A stretch of DNA of 64,000 bases, from assembly GCA_902779675.1 (NCBI GenBank), contig CACZCK010000005.1:45841-109840 (forward strand), read 5' to 3'. The first letter of the stretch is position 1, and every line of letters starts with the position of its first letter. This DNA is from an uncultured Coriobacteriaceae bacterium. Lineage in GTDB: Bacteria; Actinomycetota; Coriobacteriia; Coriobacteriales; Atopobiaceae. Both the position numbers and the translations under genes were made by a program. The notes under the pieces were generated by a model that was given only the letters and a program-made list of their open reading frames with translations, did not search any database and was not told where the DNA came from. Below, piece after piece: positions 17,096 through 23,397 of the stretch.

Positions 17096-17561
17096 ATGGT
17101 CCAACTCATGCAGGCGTATCGCAGCTGGATACTGGCACAACACATCGAGGGCTGCACGCTTTCCGAGGGCTCGGATGACAACGTCGTCATCTCCGGCGAC
17201 CTCGTGAAGGGCTGGGTCAACTTCTACGACATCGACGGCGCATGCATCGTGGAGCTGCGTCTGGAGCGCGTGCTCGACGGCGAGCCTGCGTTCTTCCTAC
17301 ACTTCGAGCTCGAGGACATCGTGCGCGCCGAGAAGCTGTTTGGCGAGATGGCCGAAGCGATCCACGACGCGACGCATCGGGAGATCAGGCATGTGCTGCT
17401 GTGCTGCAGCTGCGGCATGACCACCACCTTCTTTGCCATGAAGCAGAGGCCTTGTGCCCCGCCACGCCACAGCCGGCAACGTCGGCGGGCTCACCCTGTC
17501 GGTGTTCTCGGCCGCAGACAGCCTCGACCTCGTCGAGCGCGACGTCCAGACACGCGAGTAA
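17096..17561 (+). pseudogene. Frameshifted gene with a PTS EIIB-like cysteine loop
   Basis: ATG 17096 follows GGGAGGGG and opens a good coding frame to about 17445 (VKGWVNFYDIDGACIVEL, then HVLLCCSCGMTTTFFAMK). Beyond that the same frame turns into arginine-rich nonsense, while the next frame continues sensibly (GNVGGLTLSVFSAADSLDLV) to a TAA at 17559-17561. Removing one base near 17445-17447 restores a 154-aa protein. The CCSCGMTT loop resembles the phosphocysteine loop of lactose/cellobiose-type EIIB domains, but the rest is unfamiliar. Either the gene is inactivated in this strain or there is a one-base sequence error. A perfect terminator follows at once. Confidence 0.65.
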
Positions 17562-17565
17562 AACA

Positions 17566-17589
17566 GGGGCGCAGGTTAGCCTGCGCCCC
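17566..17589. terminator. Perfect 10-bp stem terminator
   Basis: GGGGCGCAGG, loop TTAG, then CCTGCGCCCC. It lies between the converging frameshifted gene (ends 17561) and the STAS-kinase gene (ends 17622) and probably serves both. Confidence 0.75.
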
Positions 17590-17621
17590 ATCATGCAAAC
17601 CCATTGGCACGCGCCTCACCA

Positions 17622-18806
17622 CTAGAGGCCGAGCGAACCGATCTCCTCGAGCAGCTCCGAGATGCGCCCCAGGCAGCGCTCCAACACGAGCTTGGCGTGG
17701 TCGGTGTCCTGCTGGCCGTGTGCCACCAGACGGCGCACCTGGCGCACCCTGCCCATAAACTCCGCCTTACGCAGGACGTCGGCAAGATCCAGGCCGCGCT
17801 TCTGCGCATAGCGATCTGCCATGACCTCCCACAGCTCCACGCTCGTCTCGTATGAGAAGCCCAGGTACTTCTCGGCAATGGAGTGGTCGATCTCGCCGAA
17901 GCCAACATATGCGTTGTAGACCGGCCCCAGCTCGAGCACCGGGTTGCCATAGGCAAGGGTGTCCATGTCGATGAGCAGGGGCTCTCCGTTCTGGACCATG
18001 ATGTTGCCGGCATGATAGTCGCCGTGGATGAGCAGGTCGTCTTCGGGAAGGTCCGCCACCAGGGCGTGGATGCGCCGATACGTCCCATCGTCAAGGAACC
18101 CGTCGAGCAAGGCGAAGTCGTCGAGCTGAATGCCGCGTGCGCTGGGCATGTCGCCAGTGCTCACATGCGTCCCGTGCATCTGCGCCATGATGTCGGCCAT
18201 CGCCACCGCCGCCTGGCTCACAGGCCAGGCACCCGTAGCTATCAGGTCAGCCAGCGTGCTGGCGTTGAGCAGCTCGTACACAGCGCCAAAGCCCTCGCCC
18301 ACGCGCACCACGTCATAGCTGATGGCTGTAGGAATGCCCGCCACGAAGGCCGTGCGGGCAAGCACGCGCTCGCGCTTGATGTCCTCGAGCGTGTCCCCAT
18401 CCGTGTCGTAGATGACCTTGACGATGGTCTCGGGATTCAGACGGTACACGGCTCCCTTGGCGCCACGCCCGACGACGGCACAGCCGTCGATCGACACGCG
18501 CCGGTAGGCCTTCGAGACATCGAACATGTCGGTGAAACCCGTCATCTCGAGCACCTCGTAGACCCCCGAGCTGGCGTTCTCTATCGAGAACTGCCCCACC
18601 TGTCTGGCTAGCCGCAAAAAGACGCGCAGCCCGGCGCTCGACACGTAGGTCAGGTCGTCGAGGTCGAGGACGAGCCCCTCTTCGACATGAGCAGCGAGGG
18701 CGTCCCTGATACCCTGCTCGACATCCTCTGCGTTGTTGGCATCGATCCTTCCGAACAGGGCGGCAACGAGCGAGGGGCCGCGCATCGAGAAGCGTGCGTT
18801 GCTCAT
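17622..18806 (-). CDS. STAS domain fused to an APH-like kinase domain
   Basis: The product is 394 aa. Residues 1-100 are a STAS domain with intact phosphoacceptor motif YVSSAGLRVFL (Ser56/Ser57) and the ending EVLEMTGFTDMF. Residues about 105-390 form an aminoglycoside-phosphotransferase/choline-kinase-like fold: a glycine-rich VVGRGAKGAVYRL loop, VKVIYD with the ATP-binding lysine, the catalytic loop LLIHGDYHAGNIMV (near 258) and the metal-binding LIDMDTLAYG (near 278). The natural reading is a kinase controlled by, or acting on, a partner-switching domain; antibiotic modification is less likely. The start overlaps the HD-protein stop by 4 bp. This fusion is rare in my experience; the substrate is unknown. 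Confidence 0.88.
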   Translation of the reverse strand: MSNARFSMRGPSLVAALFGRIDANNAEDVEQGIRDALAAHVEEGLVLDLDDLTYVSSAGLRVFLRLARQVGQFSIENASSGVYEVLEMTGFTDMFDVSKAYRRVSIDGCAVVGRGAKGAVYRLNPETIVKVIYDTDGDTLEDIKRERVLARTAFVAGIPTAISYDVVRVGEGFGAVYELLNASTLADLIATGAWPVSQAAVAMADIMAQMHGTHVSTGDMPSARGIQLDDFALLDGFLDDGTYRRIHALVADLPEDDLLIHGDYHAGNIMVQNGEPLLIDMDTLAYGNPVLELGPVYNAYVGFGEIDHSIAEKYLGFSYETSVELWEVMADRYAQKRGLDLADVLRKAEFMGRVRQVRRLVAHGQQDTDHAKLVLERCLGRISELLEEIGSLGL

Positions 18807-19372
18807 TGGGACTCCTTACCAAAGACGAGGGTAATGAGCGCATCGAGCTCTTGCCAGGCGTCGGTAGCGCTCAGCTGGCGTGTGAGATCGGCCACGCTGC
18901 GGTAGTACCAATAGTGCTCGGCGGGGTCGCTCTGGTTGAAGTTCCTCCACGCCTTGTCGCCGTCGCGCTTCACCAGCCGCGCGAAGGAGCGCAAGTTGGA
19001 GAGCTTGTCCCCGAGCCACAACATCCGCACGCCCTCGTCGGTAGCGGCAGCAAGCCTCTCGAGCGACTCCTCCTTGCGCAGGTGCCACGTCTGGGCCTTG
19101 GGAAGTTCCGGATGCTTGTTCTCGGTCTCCGACGCCACGAGCTCCGCGACGCGCTCGCCAAAGCGCGCACGCAGGTCGTCGGGGTCGGCACCAGCGTCTT
19201 CCACGGTGTCGTGCAGAAGGGCCGCGGCCAGCACCTCCTCGTCGGTGGTCATGGTCGCCACAATCGAGGCGACCTCGAAGGGGTGCAGCACGTACGGCAT
19301 CCCAGCACCCTTGCGCCGCATGCCGGCGTGAGCTTCTACCGCATAGCGCGCAGCGTCGTCGACCAGGCTCAT
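18803..19372 (-). CDS. HD-domain protein resembling small alarmone hydrolases
   Basis: The product is 189 aa. It carries the order of metal-binding segments seen in the hydrolase half of RelA/SpoT and in Mesh1-like proteins: an early H in AVEAHAG, YVLHPFEVASIV, the HD pair in ALLHDTVEDAG, and the late WLGDKLSNLRSFARL helix. No synthetase, TGS or ACT domain is present, so a stand-alone (p)ppGpp-type hydrolase or related nucleotide pyrophosphohydrolase is the best reading. The start overlaps the preceding STAS remnant (ATGA), and the stop overlaps the STAS-kinase start, so the three are translationally linked. Confidence 0.8.
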   Translation of the reverse strand: MSLVDDAARYAVEAHAGMRRKGAGMPYVLHPFEVASIVATMTTDEEVLAAALLHDTVEDAGADPDDLRARFGERVAELVASETENKHPELPKAQTWHLRKEESLERLAAATDEGVRMLWLGDKLSNLRSFARLVKRDGDKAWRNFNQSDPAEHYWYYRSVADLTRQLSATDAWQELDALITLVFGKESQ

Positions 19373-19467
19373 CGCACCACCACGAGCACGTCGTAGAGGC
19401 CCGTCATCTCGAGCACCTCGACGGCGAGCGTCGCCTTGGTCCCATCTGACGTTATGTTGATATTCAT
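19369..19467 (-). pseudogene. Internally deleted STAS gene (32-aa remnant)
   Basis: ATG 19467 has a good AAGGGTGG site. The reading frame encodes a STAS N-terminus (MNINITSDGTKATLAV) joined directly to a STAS C-terminus (EVLEMTGLYDVLVVV). Compared with the free STAS protein at 10652, about 68 central residues are gone, including the phosphoserine motif, yet the frame is kept. The stop overlaps the ATG of the HD gene, so translation of the remnant may still couple to its neighbour. An upstream inverted repeat lies in its leader. It can hardly fold as a STAS domain. Confidence 0.7.
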
Positions 19468-19490
19468 AAAACCACCCTTAGAATGCAGAA

Positions 19491-19516
19491 CACGCCCGCT
19501 ATCAAAGCTGGGCGTG
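19491..19516. promoter_or_regulatory. Inverted repeat in the leader of the STAS-remnant/HD/kinase operon
   Basis: CACGCCC (19491-19497) and GGGCGTG (19510-19516) are perfect 7-bp arms with a 12-base spacer. They lie between the start codon at 19467 and an AT-rich region containing TATACT that may be the promoter. It could be an operator or a leader hairpin; there is no T-run. Confidence 0.35.
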
Positions 19517-19613
19517 TCGGTTTCATCATTAGGAAAGTATACGGGTAGGATGCGTATTATGCTGCGCGAATGTCGGCGTATTTTGGTGCGGATGACCGCA
19601 CCATGCACGCCGT

Positions 19614-19901
19614 TCAGTACACCGTGCCACACTTGACGCAGCGCACCTTGTCAACGGCCTCACCCTTGGGGTCCACGTACTCCTCGAACTCGTGAAGGCC
19701 GCCGGCCGGGCAGGGCGGGTAGAGGTACGGTCCCAGCACGGTCTTGAACCCCTGCACAAAGTTGACGCCACCAACGACCGCCTCGAGCTGCTCGTCGGTC
19801 AGCTCGAACCCCTCGTCGTTGAGGAACGCCCGCATCTGCTCGGCACTCTGCACTTCCTGCGCACGCTCGGCAACGTCGGGTGAAATCTCCTTGGGCTTCA
19901 T
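19614..19901 (-). CDS. Nif11-like leader peptide precursor 2 with CHCC core
   Basis: The product is 95 aa. The leader shows the Nif11 pattern (SAEQMRAFLNDEGFELTDEQ) and ends EAVVGG (Gly44-Gly45). The putative core is long, 50 residues, and unlike a small bacteriocin. It contains PPCPAGGLHEF and KVRCVKCG, giving Cys64, His70, Cys88 and Cys91, a spacing that could bind zinc as a small ribbon. The start follows GGAGAGGAG. It lies between a 161-aa unknown and the STAS-remnant operon, all in the same direction. The core could be a folded secreted miniprotein rather than a modified peptide. Confidence 0.82.
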   Translation of the reverse strand: MKPKEISPDVAERAQEVQSAEQMRAFLNDEGFELTDEQLEAVVGGVNFVQGFKTVLGPYLYPPCPAGGLHEFEEYVDPKGEAVDKVRCVKCGTVY

Positions 19902-19991
19902 GGCAACTCCTCTCCAGCTCAGCGCTTGTCTTCCAACAAATCTATCCTGTGGCCCAGCCCCTTACGAACCCTCCGCAACGGGCGCTACGGC

Positions 19992-20477
19992 TTAAGCCAG
20001 CCGCATCGACGCCAGAATCTCCTCCAGCACCTCTCTGCTCTGGGCGGCCCGCTCCTCGCGGGTGTAGTAGTAGATGGTATAGCAGCAGCACGCATGCCCC
20101 TCCACGTGCCTGAACACCATGATCTCTCCCACCTGGTCGATTCCCTCGACCTGGTAGGCAAAGTCGAAGCCGCAGGCCTGCGTGCCACAGATCTCGGTCT
20201 TGACAATGCCCTGCGCGCGGAAGCCATTGTTGGCATAGGCCTTGGTGAGGTGCTTGCGCAGGCGCTTGGCCAGATCCTTGTTGCTGACGAGCTTGGACAA
20301 AAGCGCGTTGGACTCGTTCCAGAGCACCGTCACCACGATGTGGCGGTCGGTGTCCCAGATGCCCCAGCTGGTAGCAACCTGTTTGGGAAAGAGCCGACCG
20401 AGCTCCTCGGCGTCCATCTGGCGAAAGCCGTCGGGATAGCTCACCTGCAGTTGGCCGTTGAGCACGGTGGTGTTCAT
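19992..20477 (-). CDS. Unknown 161-aa protein of the Nif11 locus
   Basis: I chose ATG 20477 because GAGAGGGG lies eight bases upstream. The protein has no signal peptide. It opens with beta-rich sequence (LNGQLQVSYPDGFRQM), followed by WGIWDTDRHIVVTVLW, then a helix and a cysteine-containing strand (FRHVEGHACCCYTIYYY). The layout is vaguely like Mog1/PsbP-type alpha-beta domains, but I cannot assign it. Its position between the CmpB-like membrane genes and a precursor gene suggests a part in peptide function, immunity or regulation. Confidence 0.65.
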   Translation of the reverse strand: MNTTVLNGQLQVSYPDGFRQMDAEELGRLFPKQVATSWGIWDTDRHIVVTVLWNESNALLSKLVSNKDLAKRLRKHLTKAYANNGFRAQGIVKTEICGTQACGFDFAYQVEGIDQVGEIMVFRHVEGHACCCYTIYYYTREERAAQSREVLEEILASMRLA

Positions 20478-20543
20478 GCGCTTACCCCTCTCCCCCACGC
20501 AGGTGCGCGGGAGCCATTGGCCCAGGCCTGTGCCCCTCCGCCC

Positions 20544-21620
20544 TTAGAGCATCGACGGATCCACAAAGTGCAGCAGGGCCAAAAAGCCATACGCACCAGC
20601 CACGCCCCAGAACACCGCGTTGGCCACATCGCGCGGCGTCCTGCGGATCTGCCGATCCATCAGCGGGTACACCACCCACACGATCAGCGTCGCCGCTATG
20701 GTGTAGACCATCGAGTTCTGCAGGCACACCTGCCCCATGAAGTTGAAGGGCATCTGGCGGTAGTCCCACAACTGATAGTTCTGGTTGCAGGTGATGCCGG
20801 TGATGAAGTCGATGCTGGTGCACACGGCGCCGTTGGCCAGAAAGCTCAGGGCGACCGCCTTGGCCGAGCGCTCGCCAAAGCGCTTCTGGAAGACGCGCGC
20901 CAGCGGATGGAGGAACACCACCACCGCGGCAAGCGCCGTACCCTCGGCCGAGAACGGAAAGAGCCACTGGTCCCAGAGCATCGCGTTGGTGGGGTCGTAG
21001 TCGCCCATGAAGACCCCCGCGATGATCAGCCTGCAGAACAGGATCTCGGCAAAGTGACCCAAGAACGAGAACACGATGAAGTACAGCGCCAGGTCGCGCC
21101 AGAACTCCCAGGTATGCACGCGCTCGCGCATGGGCCTATCCCAGCTGTTACCACCCTCGTAGGCAGGGCTGGTGTCGATCCTGACCCCGAGCGCGTTACG
21201 CAGGTCGTGATCGAGCAGTAGCGTGGAGCTGACGAACCCCGCGCCAAAGATCTCGACAACCGCCATGGTCGACGCCAGCGGCAGCCCCACGATGCGCGCT
21301 GCGGCGCGCATAGAGCCCAGGTAGATGGTGTCGATCGCGCAGAGCACGGCGCACAGGACCGCTGTCGCGAGTGCCACCCAACGCCCGTCCCGGCGACGCG
21401 TGTGCAGCATCCACAGCGAGCATGCCGAGCTCGCGGCGACCAGCACCGCACGCAGGAGCGAGAAGTCGTACGCAAAGGAGGCGGGCGGGCAGAGGGCGGC
21501 GTAAACGAAGGATGCCAGCAGGTAGGCCACGAAGTAGGCCTCGCAGACGAGTAGCCCCCTTGGCGCTCCTCCCAACCGCGCGCGCAGACCAGACGTGCGG
21601 CCCGAGACGGTGACGAGCAT
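20544..21620 (-). CDS. CmpB-like multi-pass membrane protein (putative ABC-transporter type IV family)
   Basis: The product is 358 aa with about seven hydrophobic segments. Motifs FSFLGHFAEILFCRL, SIDFITGITCNQNYQLWDY and MPFNFMGQVCLQNS correspond to the family annotated as putative ABC-transporter type IV (CmpB), whose hallmark is WDYxxxPFNxxGxxCL. The function of that family is poorly known. It starts two bases after the stop of a paralogue, so the two are a coupled tandem pair. In this locus they may give immunity or assist export; that is inference. Confidence 0.75.
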   Translation of the reverse strand: MLVTVSGRTSGLRARLGGAPRGLLVCEAYFVAYLLASFVYAALCPPASFAYDFSLLRAVLVAASSACSLWMLHTRRRDGRWVALATAVLCAVLCAIDTIYLGSMRAAARIVGLPLASTMAVVEIFGAGFVSSTLLLDHDLRNALGVRIDTSPAYEGGNSWDRPMRERVHTWEFWRDLALYFIVFSFLGHFAEILFCRLIIAGVFMGDYDPTNAMLWDQWLFPFSAEGTALAAVVVFLHPLARVFQKRFGERSAKAVALSFLANGAVCTSIDFITGITCNQNYQLWDYRQMPFNFMGQVCLQNSMVYTIAATLIVWVVYPLMDRQIRRTPRDVANAVFWGVAGAYGFLALLHFVDPSML

Positions 21621-21622
21621 GC

Positions 21623-22843
21623 CTAGTTCCCTTCTGCCGCCGCGGCCTGCTCGGCACGCTCGCGCTCGAGGCGCGCCTGGTTCTCGGCCTTGTAGGCGTC
21701 AAGATAGTCGAGGTATGCCAGCTCCTCCTCGTAGGAGGCGCGCTCTTCGTCGGTCAGATAGTTCGGGTCCTTGTCGTCCTCGGCCAGCGCATACTCGAGC
21801 TCGGTGCGGTAGTCGATGGGCGGCTCAACCAGATAGAGCGTCTGTGCCACCAAAAAGACCATCAGGACCGCCACCGAGGCAATGTTGACGGCAGCCGCAG
21901 GCAGCTTGGCAAGCGTACGCTCGAGCCAGGGGTAGACCATCCAGGCAATGATCGAGGCGGCGAAGGCGAAGCCAATGACGTTTTGCAGGCAGACCTGGCC
22001 CATGAAGTTGAACGGCATGTTGGTGTAGTCCCAGTTCTGTAGCTCGGCGTTCCACATCAGGCCACAGATGAACTCGATCAGGCCACAGGTCAGACCGTTG
22101 AGGACAAAAGATATCAGCGAACCTACGATCATGTTGGTCCGACGCACGAGCGTACGCCAGAGCGGGTAGAGCAAGACCCCAATGAGCACGACCGCCATGC
22201 CGTGCATGGGGAAGGGATAGAACCAGTCACGCCAGAGCATGGTGTTGGACGGATCGTACTCGCCACCCACCAAGCCGGCCTTGATGGCCAAGCAGAAGCT
22301 CATCTCCATCCAGTGGCCCAAGAAGGAGAAGACGCAGAAGTACATGATGAGGTTGCGCACGAAGGGCCACGACCAGCGCGGCGCCATGCCGCCCTCCTCC
22401 TGCAGCTCCATGCGCTCGAGCACGAGGTCCTCGGAGAGCACCTCGCGCACCCGACGGCTGCGCAGGAAGTACAGGAAGATCACGACGTCGGGAATGATCG
22501 AGGCCAGCTGCAGGCCGACGTCCATGGTGCGCATGACGAGGTGCACAGCTGTGCCAACCACCACGTTGAAGGCCGTGAACGCCAGCACGAAGGGCCGCGT
22601 GACCTTGAGGCGATACCAGATCATCCACAACGTGACCGCCTCGAACACGAGGTTGAGCCAATCGAAGAGGTTGGCTGCGTCGTAGTCGATGAGGTCGCGC
22701 GAGCTAAAGATCAGGATGACCAGCGTAACGACGATGTTGATGGAGAAGATTGCCGCAAGCAGGTTGAGCGTAACGGACAGCGGCGTACGCTCGCGTGCAT
22801 CGGCGCGCTCGCTGCGCATCGTCTCGATGATGGTCTGGACCAT
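21623..22843 (-). CDS. CmpB-like multi-pass membrane protein, first of tandem pair
   Basis: The product is 406 aa, starting at ATG 22843 after GAAAGGAC. Helices fill most of the protein. Family motifs are VFSFLGHWMEMSFCLA and LIEFICGLMWN, then LQNWDYTNMPFNFMGQVCLQ. The last about 70 residues are a charged helical tail (YLTDEERASYEEELAYLDYL) with coiled-coil character that the paralogue lacks. It lies downstream of a Nif11 precursor gene with a hairpin between them, an arrangement that often lowers expression of the later genes relative to the peptide. Confidence 0.78.
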   Translation of the reverse strand: MVQTIIETMRSERADARERTPLSVTLNLLAAIFSINIVVTLVILIFSSRDLIDYDAANLFDWLNLVFEAVTLWMIWYRLKVTRPFVLAFTAFNVVVGTAVHLVMRTMDVGLQLASIIPDVVIFLYFLRSRRVREVLSEDLVLERMELQEEGGMAPRWSWPFVRNLIMYFCVFSFLGHWMEMSFCLAIKAGLVGGEYDPSNTMLWRDWFYPFPMHGMAVVLIGVLLYPLWRTLVRRTNMIVGSLISFVLNGLTCGLIEFICGLMWNAELQNWDYTNMPFNFMGQVCLQNVIGFAFAASIIAWMVYPWLERTLAKLPAAAVNIASVAVLMVFLVAQTLYLVEPPIDYRTELEYALAEDDKDPNYLTDEERASYEEELAYLDYLDAYKAENQARLERERAEQAAAAEGN

Positions 22844-22862
22844 GGGCGTCCTTTCACACAAA

Positions 22863-22886
22863 GAAGGCCCTTCGCCCAGGGCCTTC
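22863..22886. terminator. Hairpin between precursor 3 and the CmpB-like genes
   Basis: GAAGGCCC and GGGCCTTC form 8-bp arms with an 8-base loop. Read on the minus strand it is followed by TTTGTG, so it may act as a partial terminator just after the Nif11 gene. Confidence 0.55.
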
Positions 22887-22905
22887 CGCAGGGTGGAACA
22901 GGCGA

Positions 22906-23106
22906 CTAGTTGCCAAAGTGCTTGGTCAGATAGCGCTTCACGAACTGGTAGATGGCAGCCGTGGGGTTGATGCCACCGGCAACGTCGTCGAGCGCCTCGT
23001 CGGGAAGCTCGATGCCCTCGGTCTCAATCAGCGACATAAGCTGCTCAGGCGTCTCGCACTGCTGCAGGCGGGTCAGCTGGTCGTTGTTCAGATTGTCGAG
23101 ATTCAT
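22906..23106 (-). CDS. Nif11-like leader peptide precursor 3 with cationic amphipathic core
   Basis: The product is 66 aa from ATG 23106, seated behind GGGAGGGACC. The leader has the family pattern (CETPEQLMSLIETEGIELPDE) and ends DVAGG (Gly44-Gly45). The 21-residue core (46-66) has four or five basic residues and regularly spaced hydrophobic and aromatic residues (IYQFVKRYLTKHF), as expected of a membrane-active helix. It has no cysteine, so thioether or disulfide bridges are excluded. It is the first gene of a minus-strand group and has a perfect palindrome in its leader. Confidence 0.85.
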   Translation of the reverse strand: MNLDNLNNDQLTRLQQCETPEQLMSLIETEGIELPDEALDDVAGGINPTAAIYQFVKRYLTKHFGN

Positions 23107-23124
23107 GGTCCCTCCCAAATCGTA

Positions 23125-23140
23125 GATTTGTTAACAAATC
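23125..23140. promoter_or_regulatory. Perfect 16-bp palindrome, probable operator
   Basis: GATTTGTTAACAAATC is fully self-complementary. It lies about 19 bases upstream of the precursor-3 start codon, just downstream of an AT-rich TAAAATAT segment that may be the -10 region. A half copy (AACAAATC) occurs at 19935-19942 upstream of precursor 2. A dimeric repressor site is the simplest explanation. Confidence 0.5.
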
Positions 23141-23397
23141 CATATTTTACTAGTGATACGCAGCGTAGAGACCTTTCGTCTCAGGCAATTGGGAAGCCCC
23201 AAGAAAGCCATAGCGCGAAGACGACCAGCTAGGGCAGGCCCGATTGCCCGGGCACATCGGCACTGGGCGAAAAGTACAGTCGCGCACTACGTTTGTACTG
23301 CTCATAGACTTAGTTTGCCGACACATGCCCCAAATCTGACGCATTTGCGGTAGCGTTATAGATTGGCAGTACCTGTAATCTCGATTGGGAGGTATCC

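Noticed and set aside
17622..18806. APH-like kinase as an aminoglycoside resistance gene
   Set aside because: It is fused to a STAS domain within a signalling locus, and the fold is shared by many non-resistance kinases.
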